64,000 nucleotides of DNA, taken from assembly GCA_963693285.1 (NCBI GenBank), contig OY848917.1, positions 6,458,118 through 6,522,117 of the forward strand, read 5' to 3'. Positions 36,901-47,502 of this stretch are shown piece by piece (positions within the stretch are counted from its first letter, which is position 1; each line of letters opens with the position of its first letter). The DNA is from Xestospongia muta (taxonomy: Eukaryota; Porifera; Demospongiae; Haplosclerida; Petrosiidae). A program made the translations under genes and the position numbers. The notes beneath the pieces are model-generated. The model made no database searches. It had not been told where the DNA came from and saw nothing but the letters and a program-made list of their open reading frames with translations.

Positions 36901-38538
36901 TAATTAGTAGTACAATTGTCTGAAACAGGTAAAATAGTAAAATAATGACCATTATTAAATAAACTTGTCATTAATTATTAAAGAATGATAATTATGTGAT
37001 GCATTCAAATTAAGTTTTTTTTAGTTTCTGACCATAAGATGGTGAACATTGTAGACTGACTGTATCTCTAATAGGATCACAGTAACCAATGTTGCTTCTG
37101 TAACTAGATGAATAGGAAGAACAACTAAATAAAGATGAGTATGATGGACTACAGTAAGAGTAAGGTCCAAAACCAAACTCTGGCCATGATCCATTATTCA
37201 CATAGAAAGCTGGTCCTGTAAGTGTCAAAATTTAAATAGATATATCTAATGACAGGATAATAAGATTGATCTTACGTGTATTTGAATAGCCAAGTTGTTT
37301 ACAGGCACATTTAGCATGGTTGCATCCCCAGTTATAGTCACAAACAGCTGTCCATTTATAACTTGAACTGCAGATTTGCAGAGTACCTCCATCAGATACA
37401 ACAGTTTGTTTGGTATTATTGTAGAGTCGAAGGTCTTTGTAAGTACATGATCCTAGTATGTGTAAGTGTGAATACAAAAAGATATTTAAAGGCAAGGTGT
37501 CGTTAACTTCTTTAGCAATGATTTAATTATGAAACAGCTTAATATTGAAAGTAAGTTTTGTTTGATGTGTTTTCAACATGCAGAAATGCAAGCAATAATG
37601 ACTACAATGATTAAAACAGCCTTTATTATTATAATTTACGGTTTCTTTTTTTATAATTTACAGCAACATCAGCACCTTCAAGATAATTAATCATTTGATA
37701 CTTAACAAGTACAATTATGCATATTCAATTTGCATGCATACTATTGCAATATCAGCTTGTTTTATAATACATTATTATATACTAACCTGTATCTACAGTA
37801 CACTGTAGCTCTACTGTGTCCCTATTTATGTTGCAATAATGTGAGTTTCTTCTATACCAACTGCTATAAGAGCTACAGCTAAACAATGAGGAATAGGATG
37901 GACTACATGAAGAATATGGTCCAAATCCATATATTGGCCAACCACCACTGTTAATACGTGTAATTGGATCTGCAATACAATAGTACATAATAAAATATCT
38001 ATTGAATGTACTTAACATAGTTAACATTAAAGCTATCAGCATGCATGTAATAAACATGCAACACTGGACATTTTTATTGGTTGGTATAGAATTACAAATG
38101 TAGTTTCTATTTGTTATTTTAACTTGAATTATAATTGAATTATAATTTTAAAAAAATATTACATGGAGTTTTGTATCCTAGTTGCTTGCAGGCCACAATT
38201 GAGTGATAGTTAGTCCATCCATAGTCACACACAGCAGTCCATCGACCATATGAGTCACATATCTGAAGCATCCCTTTATCAGATGCTGATGTACCATTGA
38301 AGAGACGAATATCCCTATATGTACAAGCATCTACAAATTAAAGAAGTTTTTAACTACATTTCAACAATATCATTAAATTTATTTACAAATCTATCACCAA
38401 CTGGCAACATCATTATAATCTATGGTATTTCCTCTTTTGTAGTTATAGCTAAATTATCATAGCTGCTTAATTGACTATACCTGCTGTACCAAGAGTGAGA
38501 TAAATTACCAAGAGGATGACAGTTACTTTCATCATCAT
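33904..38538 (-). CDS. Secreted five-domain SRCR protein, gene C (692 aa, 16 exons)
   Basis: Exons, high to low: 38538-38481, 38330-38163, 37969-37787, 37452-37276, 37215-37033, 36919-36743, 36592-36422, 36255-36085, 35450-35283, 34970-34815, 34761-34594, 34434-34357, 34294-34222, 34156-34110, 34059-34036, 33980-33904. The sum is 2079 bp, exactly 693 codons. Layout is identical to gene A: leader MMMKVTVILLVIYLTLGTA, five two-exon SRCR domains joined at phase-1 introns, a Thr/Pro linker of 26 codons, and a Cys-rich tail ending CDM. The two domain-1/2 second halves again carry the Ser/Tyr-rich stretch. All exon lengths except the linker equal those of gene A, so the duplication is recent or under constraint. 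Predicted secreted. Function in recognition is inferred from the SRCR family. Confidence 0.9.
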
Positions 38539-38623
38539 GATATCCACACAAGTGACTAGTAGTAGTGAGTAATTTGCCTTTATATTGAGAGCACACACTT
38601 AAAATAGCATTTTGTCATTTCAA

Positions 38624-39008
38624 CCATTGTCTTCGTTACCATAATCTCATCAATATGATGTAAGCCCTATATTGACTTACCACAAAGCCAAAAATGGTTT
38701 AACTCAATATGTATAAAGCCAACTAGAAGCCAAAAGTACTCTTTGTAGTTAATGTCCATAATTAAAACTATGAGGGAGAGGTAGATACTATTCCACTTAA
38801 CTAACTGGATTAGTTTCAGTTGAAATAGTATCTGCTTATAGCTTCAATTGAAACCATGATTCAATTACTATAGCAAAATTGGTGTAAAAGCAATTTGCTT
38901 GTAGATCCAACTAGTTGGCTTTATGTGTATTGAGTTACACTAGTTTTGGCCTTGTAGCAACTTAGAATGGGTTACATCATATTGATAAGCTGTGATAACG
39001 AAGACCTC
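38624..39008. mobile_element. MITE-like element with ~100-bp imperfect terminal inverted repeats
   Basis: The left arm (TCTTCGTTACCATAATCTCA, ATCAATATGATGTAAGCC, AAAGCCAACTAG) is mirrored by the right arm read on the minus strand (TCTTCGTTATCACAGCTTAT, CAATATGATGTAACCC, AAAGCCAACTAG). Total about 385 bp with no coding capacity. It sits just upstream of gene C exon 1. Weaker relatives occur near 8520-8610 and 29470-29560. The superfamily cannot be assigned without target-site data. Confidence 0.7.
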
Positions 39009-39184
39009 AGTTAAAATTACAAATTGTAATAATGAAACTTTCCTGATCTATGGTAACATCTACAGAACACACTTGCTTGCATACTATCTTAATATAAGCT
39101 AAACAATGTGGAATAGGATGGACTGCATGAATAATATGGACCAAATCCATATATTGGCCAACCACCACTGTTTACACGTATAAT

Positions 39185-39231
39185 TAACCTCGCTGTGAGT
39201 GGGCGCATAGCGAGGGTACAGTAGTCTGTTT

Positions 39232-39263
<32 letters not shown>

Positions 39264-40939
39264 CTGTTACCGGGGTTGTTTTTAACCTCGCTGTGCGTGG
39301 GCGCAAAGCGAGGGTACTGTAGTCTGTTTGTGTGTGTGTGTGTGTGTCTGCACTGCCTGTTACCTTTGAACTACTATAACTTGGCAACCGAAGCATTAGC
39401 AGCTACCAACGTTTAGCAACGAATAGAAAAGCATGTGGACTTTACAACAGTAGTGTCAAGAACATCGTCAAGAAAAACAGAAGCTTAAAACTCGCAAAAG
39501 AATTTTCAGGCTGCAGAGGTCAAGTGCCGTTTCTCGAAAAGTAAAAAACTTAACGTGGAGATTTTTTAGTATGTTGTAAACAATCTTAGAGGAATACGGA
39601 TCAGCAAGACAGAAGGCCGTTGGTCGAAGTAATCGTTAGAAAAGTTCTGAAAAATGTTTTGTGGACTTGGAGCGAAGTAATGCATTCAGGAAACGTCTCC
39701 AAGCACTGATAAGACTGCTACTAATAGATAATATATCGATTTATATTTGTACTACGGGACGTTTCCAAAGAAGGTTTCATCTTCAAGTTACAATAAATTT
39801 TGTATATGAAACATTGATACATTTTAAAGGGTCATGTAAAGACTCAGAGAAACTTTTCATCACGAAATTAGCACTTAATCTTGCTTGGCAATTGAATGAT
39901 ACTATCACTTACTCAGTTACTGCTTCACAGACATGGCAAAGCTAGAAATCAAGCAACAATTAATGAGCATATACAGAATGACCATTTTATAACCACACCT
40001 TCTGGAATGTTAATGAGCATATACAGAATGACAAAGCTTACCATTTTATAACCACACCTTCTGGAATGTTAATAAATTTTCTTGCAATAACAACATCATA
40101 AGCTGGGCCTAGGCTGGCATAGGATTTATAAATAACTTAGAAACTGCAGCGAGGTTCGGCACTTTAGTGCCTTTCATTTTGAACTGCTATAACTTAGCAA
40201 CCGAAGCATTAGCAGCTACCAACGTTTAGCAACGAATAGAAAAGCATGTGGACTTTACAACAGTAGTATCAAGAACATCGTCAAGGAAAACAGAAGCTTA
40301 AAAATCGCAAAAGAATTTTCAGGCTGCAGAGGTCAAGTGCCGTTTCTCGAAAAGTAAAAAACTTAACGTGGAGATTTTTTAGTATGTTGTAAACAATCTC
40401 AAAGGAATACGGATCAGCAAGACAGAAGGCCGTTGGTCGAAGTAATCGTTAGAAAAGTTCTGAAAAATGTTTTGTGGACTTGGAGCGAAGTAACGCATTC
40501 AGAAAACGTCTCTAAGGACTGAAAAGACTGCTACGAATAGATAATATATCGATTTATATTTGTACCACGGGACGTTTCCAAAGAACGTTTCATCTTCAAG
40601 TTACAATAAATTTTGTATATGAATTATTGATACATTTTAAAGGGTCATGTAAAGACTCAGAGAAACTTTTCATCACGAAATTAGCACTTAATCGTGCTTG
40701 GCAATTGAATGATACTATCACTTACTCAGTTACTGCTTCACAAACATGGCAAAGCTAGAAATCAAGCAACAATTAATGAGCATATACAGAATGACAAAAA
40801 TTACCATTTTATAACCACACCTTCTGGAATGTTAATAAATTTTCTTGCAATAACAACATCATAGCTGGGCCTAAGCTGGCATAGAATTTATAAATAACTT
40901 AGAAACTACAGCGAGGTTCGGCACTTTAGTGCCTTTCAT
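39185..40939 (+). mobile_element. Helentron-like element, outer copy inserted in SRCR relic exon
   Basis: The left part 39185-39282 (TAACCTCGCTGTGAGTGGGC, then a TG microsatellite to GGGGTTGTTTT) and the right part 40178-40939 (TTGAACTGCTATAACTTAGC to the hairpin and CTTTCAT) form one element split by an inner copy. The flanks ATAAT and TGGATCTG join to the intact paralogous exon text of gene C near 37965 with no extra bases. An internal left-end hairpin, CCTCGCT...AGCGAGG, is also visible. Confidence 0.8.
39283..40177 (+). mobile_element. Helentron-like element, inner (nested) copy
   Basis: Complete from TAACCTCGCTGTGCGTGGGC to GGCACTTTAGTGCCTTTCAT. It is inserted in a T-run of the outer copy (GTTGTTTT / TTTGAACTGC), again a T-T site. 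It contains a 68-bp internal duplication near 39960-40040 (AATGAGCATATACAGAATGA twice). The 94-codon frame at 39661-39945 parallels that of copy 1 and is probably fortuitous. Confidence 0.8.
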
Positions 40940-41518
40940 TGGATCTGCAATACAATAGTACATAATGGAATAATATCTATTGAATGCACTTAATGTGTGA
41001 TAGTTAACATTAAAGCAATCAGCATGCATGCACTACTAAATATGCAGCACTTGATGCTTTTATTGATCAGTATATAATTAAAATGAAATATAACATTACA
41101 TATATAAAATGTTATTTTTTTGGAATTGTTGTATCCTAGTTGTTTGCTGGCTACAATTGAGTGATAGTTAGTCCAACCATGGTCATACAGACAGTCCATT
41201 GACCATATTAGTCACATATTTGAAGTATGCCTTTATTAGACACTGATGTACCATTGAAAAGATAAATATCACTGTATGTACAGAGATCTACAAATTAAAG
41301 AAATTCTAAGTGATATTTTACAATATAATTACAGCTAATATACAAACCCAACAACAAACCACCAACATCATTACTGTCTATAGTATTACTCCTTCTGGAT
41401 ATATATATATAGCTACAGCTTAATTATATTTAGATGATTGATTGATTTTACCTGCTTTGTCAAGTGTGAAATAAATTACCAAGAGAATGGCAGTTACTTT
41501 CATCATCGTGATATCCAT

Positions 41519-42525
41519 GCAAGTAAACTAGTGGTTGGGGTTAGCAGTTTCTTTTATATGAGAGGAGAGCACATGCAACTAACAACTAACACAAAAAGGT
41601 GCGGCTTTACTGGCTAAACGTTTATACTCAATGCGCATGTGCAAAGAACCGTCGTTTATTCAAGTTTGAAAAGTTTCTCTGACATAAAGAAGGTAAACTC
41701 TTACACAAACTTAAATGGTCTTTTTTCACCTACAGAAATCAGCGCTTGATCTTGGTACTGTTTAAGAGGACTAAAGCGTGTTGTATATAACGTCAAGCTA
41801 AAATAAGTTATTATAATTATTGTTTAAAATCTCCTTGAGCCCTTTGACTCAACTATACAAGTCTCAATAATGTCTATAATGACATATGAAGGTAAACTAT
41901 AATGTCTATAATGACATATGAAGGTAAACTATTATCTTATGAGATTTAAGAAATAATATATAGATCTATATAGTCATGATCAATCATGATCTGGTATAAA
42001 AATTAAGTGGAACATATCTTAATAATTGTACCAGAGGTATACATAGATATTGCTTATATGACAATCTGTTACAATAGAGGGCCTTCAGTTAAGAATAGCT
42101 CATGAAGAGGTAGATACTAACATATTTATTTACACTAGGTTTTATCTGTTGGGCTACATTAGGACAAGTTCAACAAAGTAATTAATAATTGAGGTAATTA
42201 TAATAATTATATTTGTTTTATTTGACAGTATCGGTTGTAGATTGGTAATAAAGTTAGTATAACAATTTCAATGGCTTCACAGCAAGAATAAATATAAATA
42301 ATATATATAATCGTAGTTCTAAACTGATTTTTATCTTACAATATTTTTCTATTTAATTCCAGCTTATTTTATTATTTTAAAATATTGTTTTACTGAACTA
42401 ATTTTATTAATGGAAACTATACAAATGTGACCTCGTGAATTTTATTAAGTATTTTATATCTATGATATGGAATTCATAGGTGTAGTCAAAACATCTCATC
42501 TTCACCCTATTGGGTATAGATGTGG

Positions 42526-42562
<37 letters not shown>

Positions 42563-43752
42563 GTATGTATATATCTATTATCAATTAATGTATATATCTA
42601 TTATCAATTAGTCATATGTATCATCTGAGCCAATATCATATATGACACACATATATTGATACACATATCCTCAAGCTTTATGTGTTTTTTTCATGCAATG
42701 TAAGCTAATCAGAAGTTAATAATAGATATAGGGCCTTTAAGGTCATGTTACCCAGGATATTGTCTTTGTCCTTGTTGTTCTCTTCCCACTTCAGAATTAA
42801 GCCCAAAATGATGCTTTTTTCTAGCCAAGTTTGAGATTTTGTTTCTGTTCTAGCTATTCAGGTTTATATTCTATTAGCCATGTCAGTTCTGATGTCAAGG
42901 AAACATAGAAATTGGCGCATTTTTAAAAAGGAACTAATGACATACGTGTATGTGGTCAACTCAACAGATAATATTTGACTATTCTTGACTGTTTACATTA
43001 TTTAAAAGACCTGAAACAGCATCTGTTAAAGTTAACAATAGGTAAAATATTGAATAATTATGGCTGTTGTGATAATGTTTATAATATTGCTAGGTTATAA
43101 CATAACTCAATGAAATGAACTAAATTGAATGAATGATGTGAATACAGAATTAGTTTATACATAATTTGATACCCTAACCCTAACTTTTAAATTCTATAAT
43201 TGACATAAATATTATACTTAGAATCTTAAATAATAAATACAAACTATTTTGTAGTAGTTGATTTTATGGCACTAACTTAATTGGAGTCGACTTCAGTCAG
43301 GGAAGTATGTTCTTTTTATTCAAATCAATATTAATTGAGGAAACAGATATCCAATTAAAAAATTTTATGTTATGTCTTACTTTTTCTCTATAATCATGAA
43401 TTGGCTTCATCCAAATGTTTATATACCAAATCCAAGCATTTTTTAAATTTGTTGTCAAAAGATTATAAATCATTTTCATTAACACAATCAATCTGTGTTA
43501 AGTGTGAATAGTATCTTCAATAACTTCTTATAAAAAGTATTTGTTATTCTTTAATAGATAACAAATATCATACTACATATTATATATAAAAATGAATGTC
43601 TTACTAAATCAATTATGAATTATAGTTGCAAATTGTAATTTGGTTAACTACCGAATAATAATTACACAAACACTCCCTTAATAATAAATAAAATACAAAA
43701 AGGATCTAATTATTTGAAATGAAGTTCTCATTTAATTATGTTAAAACTCCTG
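41519..43752. other. Intergenic between SRCR cluster and receptor cluster
   Basis: No gene seen. It holds an exact tandem 32-bp pair (41869-41900 and 41901-41932), an AT/GTAT microsatellite (about 42526-42571) and a repeated TATATATCTATTATCAATTA pair (42567-42611). From about 42700 it carries the 3' flank shared by the three tandem genes, including a short ACCCTAACCCTAAC at 43171-43184. Confidence 0.6.
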
Positions 43753-46700
43753 TTACCATTCTTCATACTCAAAAGAGTCATCATCTCTTAGCAGTGGCAC
43801 CAGATTTTCTCGGGATCTAGCTCTGCTTTTTCTAACCATTTTCTTGATCCTATTGCATTTTCCATTAATAAAAAAATATTGCACACATTTCCTGATAAAA
43901 CGAAAACGACTCAATGATATATAACTATGATATAAAAGGATGGCAAAAAAAGTGACAAAGCTGTGAACAATTGTAATTGTTGTTGTTAAAGTAGTAGTAG
44001 TCTCTGATGAGCTGTAGGCAAGATTCATAAGAATATTGAACAAAACTAGTACCATAAACCACAAGTCCAATGTATTCAGGATCCTACTCTTAAATGGTAG
44101 CAACACACTTTCTGCTAAAGTAAATGACCCCAATATAATAAGTGACAGTAAAAGCTGTAAAATCATGTTACTACCTTGAAGAACAGCATTTACAATGTAG
44201 ACAAGAGACATAACTATTAATCTTAAACCAAACCAGTATCTTAAATTGTCTTTGTAAGGTCCATGAATAGCATCAATAAATGGATGAAAGTACTTAGATA
44301 TGAAATGACTCGTCAGCATTTTAACCCCAAACAATCCAACCAATGTAAAAGGTACAATAAAGAGAGATAAAACTGCAATACTAACACATAGTAGAACAAT
44401 GTGGAAAGGATGTTGACCATAAAGAACACTACCATCACTAAACCAAACCAGTAATTCACCAGAACTATTAGTGCTATTATAATAAATGTGTGCTGGTGTG
44501 AGAACAAGTAATGAGATTGATAAAAGATCTGAATAGGAGATGTACATCAATGTTACAAGTACTTGCACAGAGGATCCAACAATAAGGTTAGCAATCCTGG
44601 TAGAACATCGACTTAAGAGGACAATGACAGCAACTATTACACAAAAGTAAAGTGGAAAAAAGTACAATAAGGTAGTCTTCTCAAGCTCATTAAGATCACT
44701 TGTTATACACACAGGTATATTCCACTGATATTTTATGGAAGTAAGCAAATATACCATATATTTTAAAGGTTTGTTCTTGATGACTGCTACAGAAGATGGT
44801 ATAGCATATGGCCATATAATATTTAGCCAAAATATAAAGCCTCCAAGTGTACCCAAGTCAATTGTCAATCTCAAACTAAACAACAATAATACATAAACTA
44901 TACCACCTACTATACCAAATGATATAGCAAGTACAGAATGTAGTGTATTAGAACACTGGTAACAATCAGTGCTCCCTAAGACAATACTGTAGCCCTCTTT
45001 ACACTGACCACATAGCCATCCCATACGATTCCCACTACATATAATGTCAGGCTGTGTTATATTAATAGTTGTATATGGTAGACAGTATCCAGGAGGACAA
45101 TGTTCTGTATAAGCGATGATAGTTCCATTATCTACAACACCAAGCCACGAATGAGATGGAATATTTATTGTTGTAGTATTGATGTTACATTGTGTAATAC
45201 CAAGATGTTTTAGAAATGAACTACATACACATGCTTTGGTCTCATAATTGTATATAAATCCTGATTGACAACTTTGAAATATCAGTTTAATTCTAGTTGT
45301 AGGAATATATCCCAAGACCTGAAATTGTAAATACATTATACTACTGATGTTTTCTGAAAATATTGTAAAATGTAAAGATGTACAACTGTTGCTGTAGATA
45401 GTTTGAATTTGTTGTCTAAGAGGTAATAGATGTGTTATGTCCACTGAGTGTTTATGGCGGTGATGATAATGCCAATATTCCTCAACTTTAATCATCCTGG
45501 TAAAAATTTGAGCATAAGTTGGATTACCAATTAGATCATAAGCTTTTAGACCAATTCTTATGGTTTCACCAGGATACACATTTATCTGGTCATTATTTGC
45601 AGTGTTATTGATATAACAATGAATAGTGCTTATAGCCACTGAAGATATTTCATCGAAACTAGGATTATTGTCTTTTGCTTCAAAGTGAAATAACGTTTGG
45701 TATATATTACTGGAATTCACCTGTTTTAAGTAAAACTGTTGACAGTCATACAATGGAGACATGTACATGGAATTTCCAGCCAAATTGGCAGTGTTTTTGT
45801 TAAAAATCATTGCAGCACTTAGTTGGAAGATGTTCTGACTTACTACTTGAATAACACATAGTGGATTTGTTGTGGGGAGATTTCTTACAATATGTGAGTA
45901 AATTGCACCACCATAGAAAGATGCGTGATTATTAAAAAAAGATGCATTACTTTTTTCATGAATAAAGAGATATGATGAGTCAAGTCGGATAGCAGCTCCA
46001 TGACTAGCTTTGTTATTTCTAAAAATTAGTGTACCATTTAAATGAATATCACTGTTATATGCTTGTATCACTGAGCCTGTTATTTGTTCAAAAATGTTAT
46101 TTTCTCCATTGATGTAAACAGATTTTATATTGAAAAAAACCATTTTGCCAATATTAAGAGCTGTGTTTATAGACAAACTCCATTTGAAACCATTAATATT
46201 GATAGATTGTAAAATGAGTTGTAAATTTTTGTTATCATTTCTTGTTTCGGAGAGAATAAATGGATTACGTATTCCAATATAATGTTGAATATAATCTAAA
46301 TGATCTAGATGTATTCTGAGATTAACAGACACTGTAGTAGAAGTAATAATGTGTATAATTGAGTGATTATAATGATTTGAAGTAATATATGAGTTAAAAT
46401 CATTATTAGCATAATGAACACCATTAGGACTATCAGTTACATTACTATCTGATATAGTTAATATATCCCATGATGTATGATAGGTACTTTTATCATTAAA
46501 AGTTGTAGTGACCATACAACCTATTCTAAATAGGTCAATATTTCCACGATATAGATTATGACGAAATTTAAAGCTGGTTACTGTAACGAAAGTATTTCCA
46601 ACTGGTGCATCACTAAATATAATTGCTAAACCATCAAAGACACCACCTATATCTTCATCCCAATCTCCATTTAACAACAGTACATTAGCACTGTAGTTTC

Positions 46701-47502
46701 CTTGACTAAAGATAACTGTCATACCAGCTGCAAATGCACTAATTGCTTTAGGCTCTTTACCATCAACTTCAGTTGCAATGTTAATATCAGTATATGGTAC
46801 AATGTTCCAATTGCCTTTTATTACTGTCTTGTTTACAACCACATGTGCTTCTAATACTTCTATTCTGTTGTACAAATTACTAAAGTACAATATAAGTCCT
46901 GATCCACCACAACTAGTAAGCGCTTTTTCAGAACATTGAGCACTACCAGATGTAGAAGTGATGTTGACATTGTTGAGGGTAACATTGTTATTGATATTAA
47001 TTAAAAGAATAGCAAAACCATAATAATTGTTAATATTAACCCCAAACATCATGATTTGAGAGGAATAACTGGCAAACAATGTAACTGATTGACCCTCATG
47101 AAAATAGAAAGCTGTATCATTAGGATATAGAGTACTAGTTGATGGCATAGGTCCTCCACACTGTGTTATATGTACATTTTCAATCATCAACCCACTAACA
47201 TTATAAAAACCAAAGCCAACAGATTCATAACTATTATTATAATGTCTGCAAGTGATATTAGCAGGAGTTATTGATGTACTACGTAAAGTGATATTTGAAA
47301 TGTTACTCACCAAACAAAATGAATTTGAAGACAGGATGTGCTTCACATTAGGAGAGATGAGTAGCTGAGTGTCTGGTAGAAGAGGATGATCTGGATCACA
47401 GAGGTATTTGTTTAGGTCACCAGGTTTTTTTAGTAAATGAATATGAGGCAGATTTAATGTCGAACAGGACACTAGTAAGAAAAACAGCAGCACAAGAACC
47501 AT
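43753..47502 (-). CDS. Beta-helix / Cys-rich / multi-TM receptor-like protein, tandem copy 1 (1249 aa)
   Basis: Single exon. The leader is at residues 1-16 (MVLVLLFFLLVSCST). The ectodomain to ~740 is rich in N-glycosylation sequons and has beta-helix rung motifs (FRNNKASHGAAI ~494-505, FFNNHASFYGGAI ~522-534, FNKNTANLAGN ~567-577). The Cys-rich module spans ~745-850 (CVCSSFLKHLGITQC, CPPGYC, GWLCGQCKEGYS, CYQC). About eight hydrophobic segments lie at ~853-1197 with PFIDAIHGPYKDNLRYW near 1074-1090. The basic/acidic tail ends DDDSFEYEEW. The same module order as the 1346-aa gene, and the shared GPYKD motif, define one family. The start is the first Met of the leader, conserved in copy 2. Likely a plasma-membrane receptor or channel with a beta-helix ligand domain. 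I do not recognise a named family for the TM part. Confidence 0.9.
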   Translation of the reverse strand: MVLVLLFFLLVSCSTLNLPHIHLLKKPGDLNKYLCDPDHPLLPDTQLLISPNVKHILSSNSFCLVSNISNITLRSTSITPANITCRHYNNSYESVGFGFYNVSGLMIENVHITQCGGPMPSTSTLYPNDTAFYFHEGQSVTLFASYSSQIMMFGVNINNYYGFAILLININNNVTLNNVNITSTSGSAQCSEKALTSCGGSGLILYFSNLYNRIEVLEAHVVVNKTVIKGNWNIVPYTDINIATEVDGKEPKAISAFAAGMTVIFSQGNYSANVLLLNGDWDEDIGGVFDGLAIIFSDAPVGNTFVTVTSFKFRHNLYRGNIDLFRIGCMVTTTFNDKSTYHTSWDILTISDSNVTDSPNGVHYANNDFNSYITSNHYNHSIIHIITSTTVSVNLRIHLDHLDYIQHYIGIRNPFILSETRNDNKNLQLILQSININGFKWSLSINTALNIGKMVFFNIKSVYINGENNIFEQITGSVIQAYNSDIHLNGTLIFRNNKASHGAAIRLDSSYLFIHEKSNASFFNNHASFYGGAIYSHIVRNLPTTNPLCVIQVVSQNIFQLSAAMIFNKNTANLAGNSMYMSPLYDCQQFYLKQVNSSNIYQTLFHFEAKDNNPSFDEISSVAISTIHCYINNTANNDQINVYPGETIRIGLKAYDLIGNPTYAQIFTRMIKVEEYWHYHHRHKHSVDITHLLPLRQQIQTIYSNSCTSLHFTIFSENISSIMYLQFQVLGYIPTTRIKLIFQSCQSGFIYNYETKACVCSSFLKHLGITQCNINTTTINIPSHSWLGVVDNGTIIAYTEHCPPGYCLPYTTINITQPDIICSGNRMGWLCGQCKEGYSIVLGSTDCYQCSNTLHSVLAISFGIVGGIVYVLLLFSLRLTIDLGTLGGFIFWLNIIWPYAIPSSVAVIKNKPLKYMVYLLTSIKYQWNIPVCITSDLNELEKTTLLYFFPLYFCVIVAVIVLLSRCSTRIANLIVGSSVQVLVTLMYISYSDLLSISLLVLTPAHIYYNSTNSSGELLVWFSDGSVLYGQHPFHIVLLCVSIAVLSLFIVPFTLVGLFGVKMLTSHFISKYFHPFIDAIHGPYKDNLRYWFGLRLIVMSLVYIVNAVLQGSNMILQLLLSLIILGSFTLAESVLLPFKSRILNTLDLWFMVLVLFNILMNLAYSSSETTTTLTTTITIVHSFVTFFAILLYHSYISLSRFRFIRKCVQYFFINGKCNRIKKMVRKSRARSRENLVPLLRDDDSFEYEEW

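Larger units (their letters stand above)
39098..41518 (-). pseudogene. SRCR gene relic D, interrupted by nested Helentron-like elements
   Basis: The exon 1 relic at 41452-41518 still encodes a leader (MMKVTAILLVIYFTLDKA) with a phase-1 GT donor. The exon 2 relic (about 41127-41291) has TAA at 41208-41210 in place of a serine codon and a frameshift after QWT. The exon 3 start at ~40940-40950 (GGATCTGC) is separated from the rest of exon 3 (39098-39184) by the inserted elements. Joining the two sides restores the exon text of gene C at the insertion point. Later exons are missing. Confidence 0.85.

Noticed and set aside
43297..43491. Small conserved minus-strand ORF downstream of each tandem receptor (also 49671-49892 and 57116-57304)
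   Set aside because: The three peptides look alike, but the five base differences I compared between the first two copies all change the amino acid. That argues against protein-level selection; they are best explained as duplicated 3' flank.
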